A program made the position numbers and the translations under genes. A DNA stretch of 6,898 bases from JAFDVL01 sp031371805 (GTDB taxonomy: Bacteria > Acidobacteriota > Blastocatellia > RBC074): positions 1-6,898 of the forward strand of contig JANMKB010000450.1 in assembly GCA_031371805.1 (NCBI GenBank), read 5' to 3'. The notes beneath the pieces are model-generated. The model did no database searches. It was not told the origin of the DNA and was given only the letters and a program-made list of their open reading frames with translations. Below are positions 4,995 through 6,898 of this stretch, piece by piece (positions within the stretch are counted from its first letter, which is position 1; each line of letters opens with the position of its first letter).

Positions 4995-5417
4995 ATGCTC
5001 CGACGAATCACCTCTACTTACAAGACCTGGGCGACAGTTCCCATCCGCATCGCGCTGGGCATGATTTTTATTGCGCACGGTGCGCAAAAAGTGTTTGGCG
5101 CATTTGGCGGCAGCGGCCTGGGAAAATTTATTGCGACCGCTGCGCCGCTTGGATTATGGCCCTCGTGGCTTTGGATGGGTTCCGCCGCGTTTGCAGAATT
5201 AATTGGCGGTGTGCTGGTCTTGCTGGGATTATTTACGCGCATCGGAGCAGCCGCAATTTCCGCCGTGATGATCGTCGTTATTGCAGGCATCCACTGGGGA
5301 AATTTTTTTGTACAGGATCGTGGCATCGAATTTCCCTTTGCGATGTTGTGCATGGCGATTATGTTGCTGTATACGGGCGGCGGAAAATTATCCGTGGATG
5401 CAAATTTAAGACTGTAG
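4995..5417 (+). CDS. DoxX family membrane protein
   Basis: A 140-residue integral membrane protein of the DoxX family. Four hydrophobic segments are visible at about 14-31, 57-80, 82-100 and 111-128. The family signature in the first helix and loop is clear: R18..LG..F25..HG29.QK32.FG followed by FGGSGLGKF (37-45), and AELIGGVLVLLGLFTRIGA (67-85) matches the conserved E-x-x-G-G..L.LG..TR stretch. DoxX proteins are small membrane proteins linked in various bacteria and archaea to quinone or thiol redox chemistry; the precise role here is unknown. AAAGGA (4981-4986) precedes the ATG by 8 nt. It is transcribed divergently from the epimerase-like gene and is followed by a repeat cluster and the Gfo/Idh gene on the same strand, 278 bp away, so co-transcription is uncertain. 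The length is typical of the family. Confidence 0.9.
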   Translation: MLRRITSTYKTWATVPIRIALGMIFIAHGAQKVFGAFGGSGLGKFIATAAPLGLWPSWLWMGSAAFAELIGGVLVLLGLFTRIGAAAISAVMIVVIAGIHWGNFFVQDRGIEFPFAMLCMAIMLLYTGGGKLSVDANLRL

Positions 5418-5442
5418 GATCGGAGTGCTGCGGCTTGATGCT

Positions 5443-5533
5443 GGAACAGTACTACGAGCCGTAGCGAGTGTATTGGTTACTGTGAAGATTCGAGGTAATG
5501 AAACTGACTCGCTACGGCTCGTAGTACTGTTCC
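5443..5533. repeat. REP-like inverted pair, copies 1 and 2 (27-bp perfect arms)
   Basis: The arm at 5443-5469 (starting GGAACAGTACTACGAGCC) is an exact inverted copy of 5507-5533, with a 37-bp spacer. Each arm contains the short internal palindrome CTACGAGCCGTAG (stem CTACG/CGTAG, loop AGC), a typical REP property. The unit begins 26 bp after the DoxX stop, where it could form a large hairpin in the mRNA and act as a transcription end or RNA stabiliser. Confidence 0.85.
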
Positions 5534-5539
5534 CGGCGC

Positions 5540-5553
5540 ACTCACTACGGCTC
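5540..5553 (-). repeat. REP-like repeat, partial copy 3
   Basis: ACTCACTACGGCTC matches the first 14 bases of the inverse repeat (ACTCGCTACGGCTC) at 13 positions and then diverges. It abuts copy 4 with a 4-bp gap, so the two lie tail to tail. Confidence 0.7.
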
Positions 5554-5557
5554 CCGG

Positions 5558-5677
5558 CAGTACTACGAGCCTGAGCGAGTTCATCGCGTGACTACAGATA
5601 TTCATAGTAACCAGACCGCTTGTCAGGCTTGCAGAGCTGTAATCGAACACCAAACTCGCTACGGCTCGTAGTACTGT
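5558..5677. repeat. REP-like inverted pair, copies 4 and 5
   Basis: Copy 4 (5558-5580) matches copy 1 except for GT changed to TG in the internal palindrome, which breaks its small stem. Copy 5 (5654-5677) is a perfect inverse copy. They enclose a 73-bp spacer. A segment of this spacer, TTCATAGTAACC (5600-5611), is the inverse of GGTTACTGTGAA in the spacer of the first pair (11 of 12), suggesting that the two units are inverted, diverged duplicates. Copy 5 ends 18 bp before the start of the Gfo/Idh gene. Confidence 0.8.
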
Positions 5678-5695
5678 ACTGGAACTACTAATTTT

Positions 5696-6898
5696 ATGAA
5701 AAACTCTTCGCTTACCAGACGCAGTTTTCTCAAAACTTCAACCACCGGAATCGCTGTTTCGACGGCACTTTCTTACTCTAAAGTTCTCGGCGCAAATGAT
5801 CGGATTCGACTTGGCGCAATGGGCACGGGAGGCCGTTGCCGTAAGGCTTTGATGGCTTACAGCAAATTGCAGCCCGACACCGAAATAGTTGCCGTGTGCG
5901 ATGTTTACGAACCAAATTTATTGCAAGCCGTAGAGATGGCTCCGAGCGCCAAACGGCATAATGATTATCGCGCTGTGCTGGATGATAAAAATATTGATGC
6001 GGTGCTGATCGGCAGCCCCGATCACTGGCACGCGAAGATGACCATTGATGCCGTGAATGCTGGCAAAGATGTTTATGTTGAAAAGCCTGTCACGCATACG
6101 ATTGAAGAAGGCGCGACGCTGATCAAAGCTGTCGAAGCCTCCAAACGTGTCGTCCAAACCGGAACGCAGCAACGAAGCTGGGAACATTTCATGCTTGGCA
6201 AACAACTGGTTGATGCCGGCAAGCTTGGGCAAATTACTTTTGTGCGGGCGTGGTGGTTTCAGAATTACGCGGCGCGACCTGCGCCCACCAAATTACAAAC
6301 GGACAAACTTGATCGCAAGGCGTGGCTGGGCAACGCTCCTGACCAGGAAGTTACGGCGATGAAATATCAATGGTGGCGCTGGTATTGGGATTTTGGCGGT
6401 GGCGCGTTGACTGATTTGATGTCGCACTGGATTGATGTCGTGCATTGGTATACGGGATCGCCCGTACCATTGACCGCGATGACCAGTGGCAACAAATATG
6501 TGCTGGGTTGGGAATGCCCGGACACGATCACCTGTGTGCTGGATTATCCCCGGAATTTCAGCGTGACGTATCACGGCATGATGGCGAGCAGCATTGATGA
6601 TGGCGGGCTGGAAATCCGCGGTACAAAGGGGACGATGAAACTGGATCGTTCGCGCCTGGCGATTTATCCCGAAGGTGGCGAATTGATTGGCAAGCTGGGC
6701 GAAGCCGAACCGGAAATATTAATACGATCAACACACGACGGCACGATTGATCACGTGCGCAATTTCCTGGACTGTGTGAAGAGTCGCGCCACTCCGAATG
6801 CAAATATTCGCGTTGCAGTGGATTGCGCCCGCGCCGCGCACATCGGTAATTTGGCCTATAAACAGGAGCGCAAAATTAAATGGAATGCGCAGCAGGGA
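5696..6898 (+). CDS. Tat-exported Gfo/Idh/MocA family oxidoreductase (3' end outside window)
   Basis: The frame is open from ATG (5696) to the end of the window, 401 residues; the family members of this Tat-bearing type usually run to about 430-450, so a few dozen residues are missing. The N-terminus MKNSSLTRRSFLKTSTTGIA is a classic twin-arginine signal. The Rossmann NAD(P)-binding start is IRLGAMGTGGRC (37-48), with AVCDVYEP (66-73), then GSPDHWH (106-112) and VEKPVTHTIEEG (128-139) carrying the catalytic-type Lys130 of the EKP motif. The C-terminal domain shows WDFGGGALTDLMSHWIDVVHW (231-251), with Asp240, His244 and Asp247 as likely substrate-site residues. Such enzymes oxidise or reduce sugars, inositols or related compounds, sometimes acting with a bound cofactor in the periplasm. 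The ribosome binding site is weak (GGA at 5681-5683, 12 nt away). No substrate can be named. Confidence 0.92.
   Translation, partial: MKNSSLTRRSFLKTSTTGIAVSTALSYSKVLGANDRIRLGAMGTGGRCRKALMAYSKLQPDTEIVAVCDVYEPNLLQAVEMAPSAKRHNDYRAVLDDKNIDAVLIGSPDHWHAKMTIDAVNAGKDVYVEKPVTHTIEEGATLIKAVEASKRVVQTGTQQRSWEHFMLGKQLVDAGKLGQITFVRAWWFQNYAARPAPTKLQTDKLDRKAWLGNAPDQEVTAMKYQWWRWYWDFGGGALTDLMSHWIDVVHWYTGSPVPLTAMTSGNKYVLGWECPDTITCVLDYPRNFSVTYHGMMASSIDDGGLEIRGTKGTMKLDRSRLAIYPEGGELIGKLGEAEPEILIRSTHDGTIDHVRNFLDCVKSRATPNANIRVAVDCARAAHIGNLAYKQERKIKWNAQQG

Noticed and set aside
4820..5011. N-terminal extension of the epimerase-like protein starting MIRRSITKFL
   Set aside because: It overlaps the divergent DoxX start, has no ribosome binding site in the right place, shows no family similarity, and would bury the Tat signal, which has its own GTG and AGGAGG.
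5018..5353. Minus-strand frame of 111 codons
   Set aside because: It is antisense to the DoxX gene and its product is Pro/Ala-rich without motifs; a shadow of the conserved gene.
5443..5677. CRISPR array
   Set aside because: The repeats alternate in orientation, the spacings are unequal (37, 6, 4 and 73 bp), and one copy is partial; CRISPR repeats are direct and evenly spaced.
5918..6803. Several minus-strand frames of 81-104 codons
   Set aside because: All lie antisense to the continuous Gfo/Idh coding frame and show no domain.

Overview
The window looks like a chromosomal stretch of an Acidobacteriota-type bacterium (roughly 50% GC), possibly Blastocatellia or Solibacter-like. Three things suggest this. 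The start of an acidobacterial-style MacB/FtsX permease (MQTLWQDLRYGA...) lies at 3425. Two Tat-exported sugar enzymes of the kind abundant in Acidobacteria, Planctomycetes and Verrucomicrobia are present. The window also has many secreted or lipid-anchored proteins with spacious intergenic regions. The taxonomic guess is inference; there is no rRNA or marker gene.

Layout. 1-84 is the tail of a plus-strand gene. It converges, across a 16-bp inverted repeat whose loop holds three tandem ACTCGAA units, on a minus-strand sugar-type ABC substrate-binding lipoprotein (185-1222) with no transporter partner in view. 1223-1836 has no intact gene but holds a broken plus-strand fragment (about 1418-1753) with an in-frame stop. 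Two minus-strand genes for exported proteins of unknown function follow: a coiled-coil protein (1837-2334) and a beta-rich secreted protein (2442-2975). A very strong hairpin terminator (2387-2431) separates them. 2976-3424 is non-coding with one good hairpin. At 3425 an ADOP-type permease begins with a proper ribosome binding site but loses family similarity after about 16 codons. On the opposite strand lie a 34-residue single-pass membrane ORF (3681-3785) and what may be the decayed rest of the same gene (3488-3680).

The last 3 kb is a carbohydrate-type module: a Tat-exported sugar phosphate isomerase/epimerase-like TIM barrel (3971-4819, minus, GTG start), a DoxX-family membrane protein (4995-5417, plus, divergent), and a Tat-exported Gfo/Idh/MocA oxidoreductase (5696 to the window end, plus). 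The divergent gap between the first two holds two near-identical 14-bp direct repeats and two 10-bp palindromes, a candidate operator. Between DoxX and the oxidoreductase lies a 235-bp cluster of five copies of a REP-like repeat in alternating orientation, ending only 18 bp before the oxidoreductase start.

How the genes may work together: the substrate-binding protein would capture a sugar-like ligand outside the membrane. The epimerase-like and Gfo/Idh proteins would isomerise or oxidise sugars or sugar-derived compounds in the periplasm, with DoxX possibly linking redox chemistry to the membrane. No substrate can be named from sequence. I see no convincing new defence or mobile system. The most noteworthy signals are the REP-like array, the paired operator repeats, and the gene-decay scars at 1418-1753 and 3425-3785.
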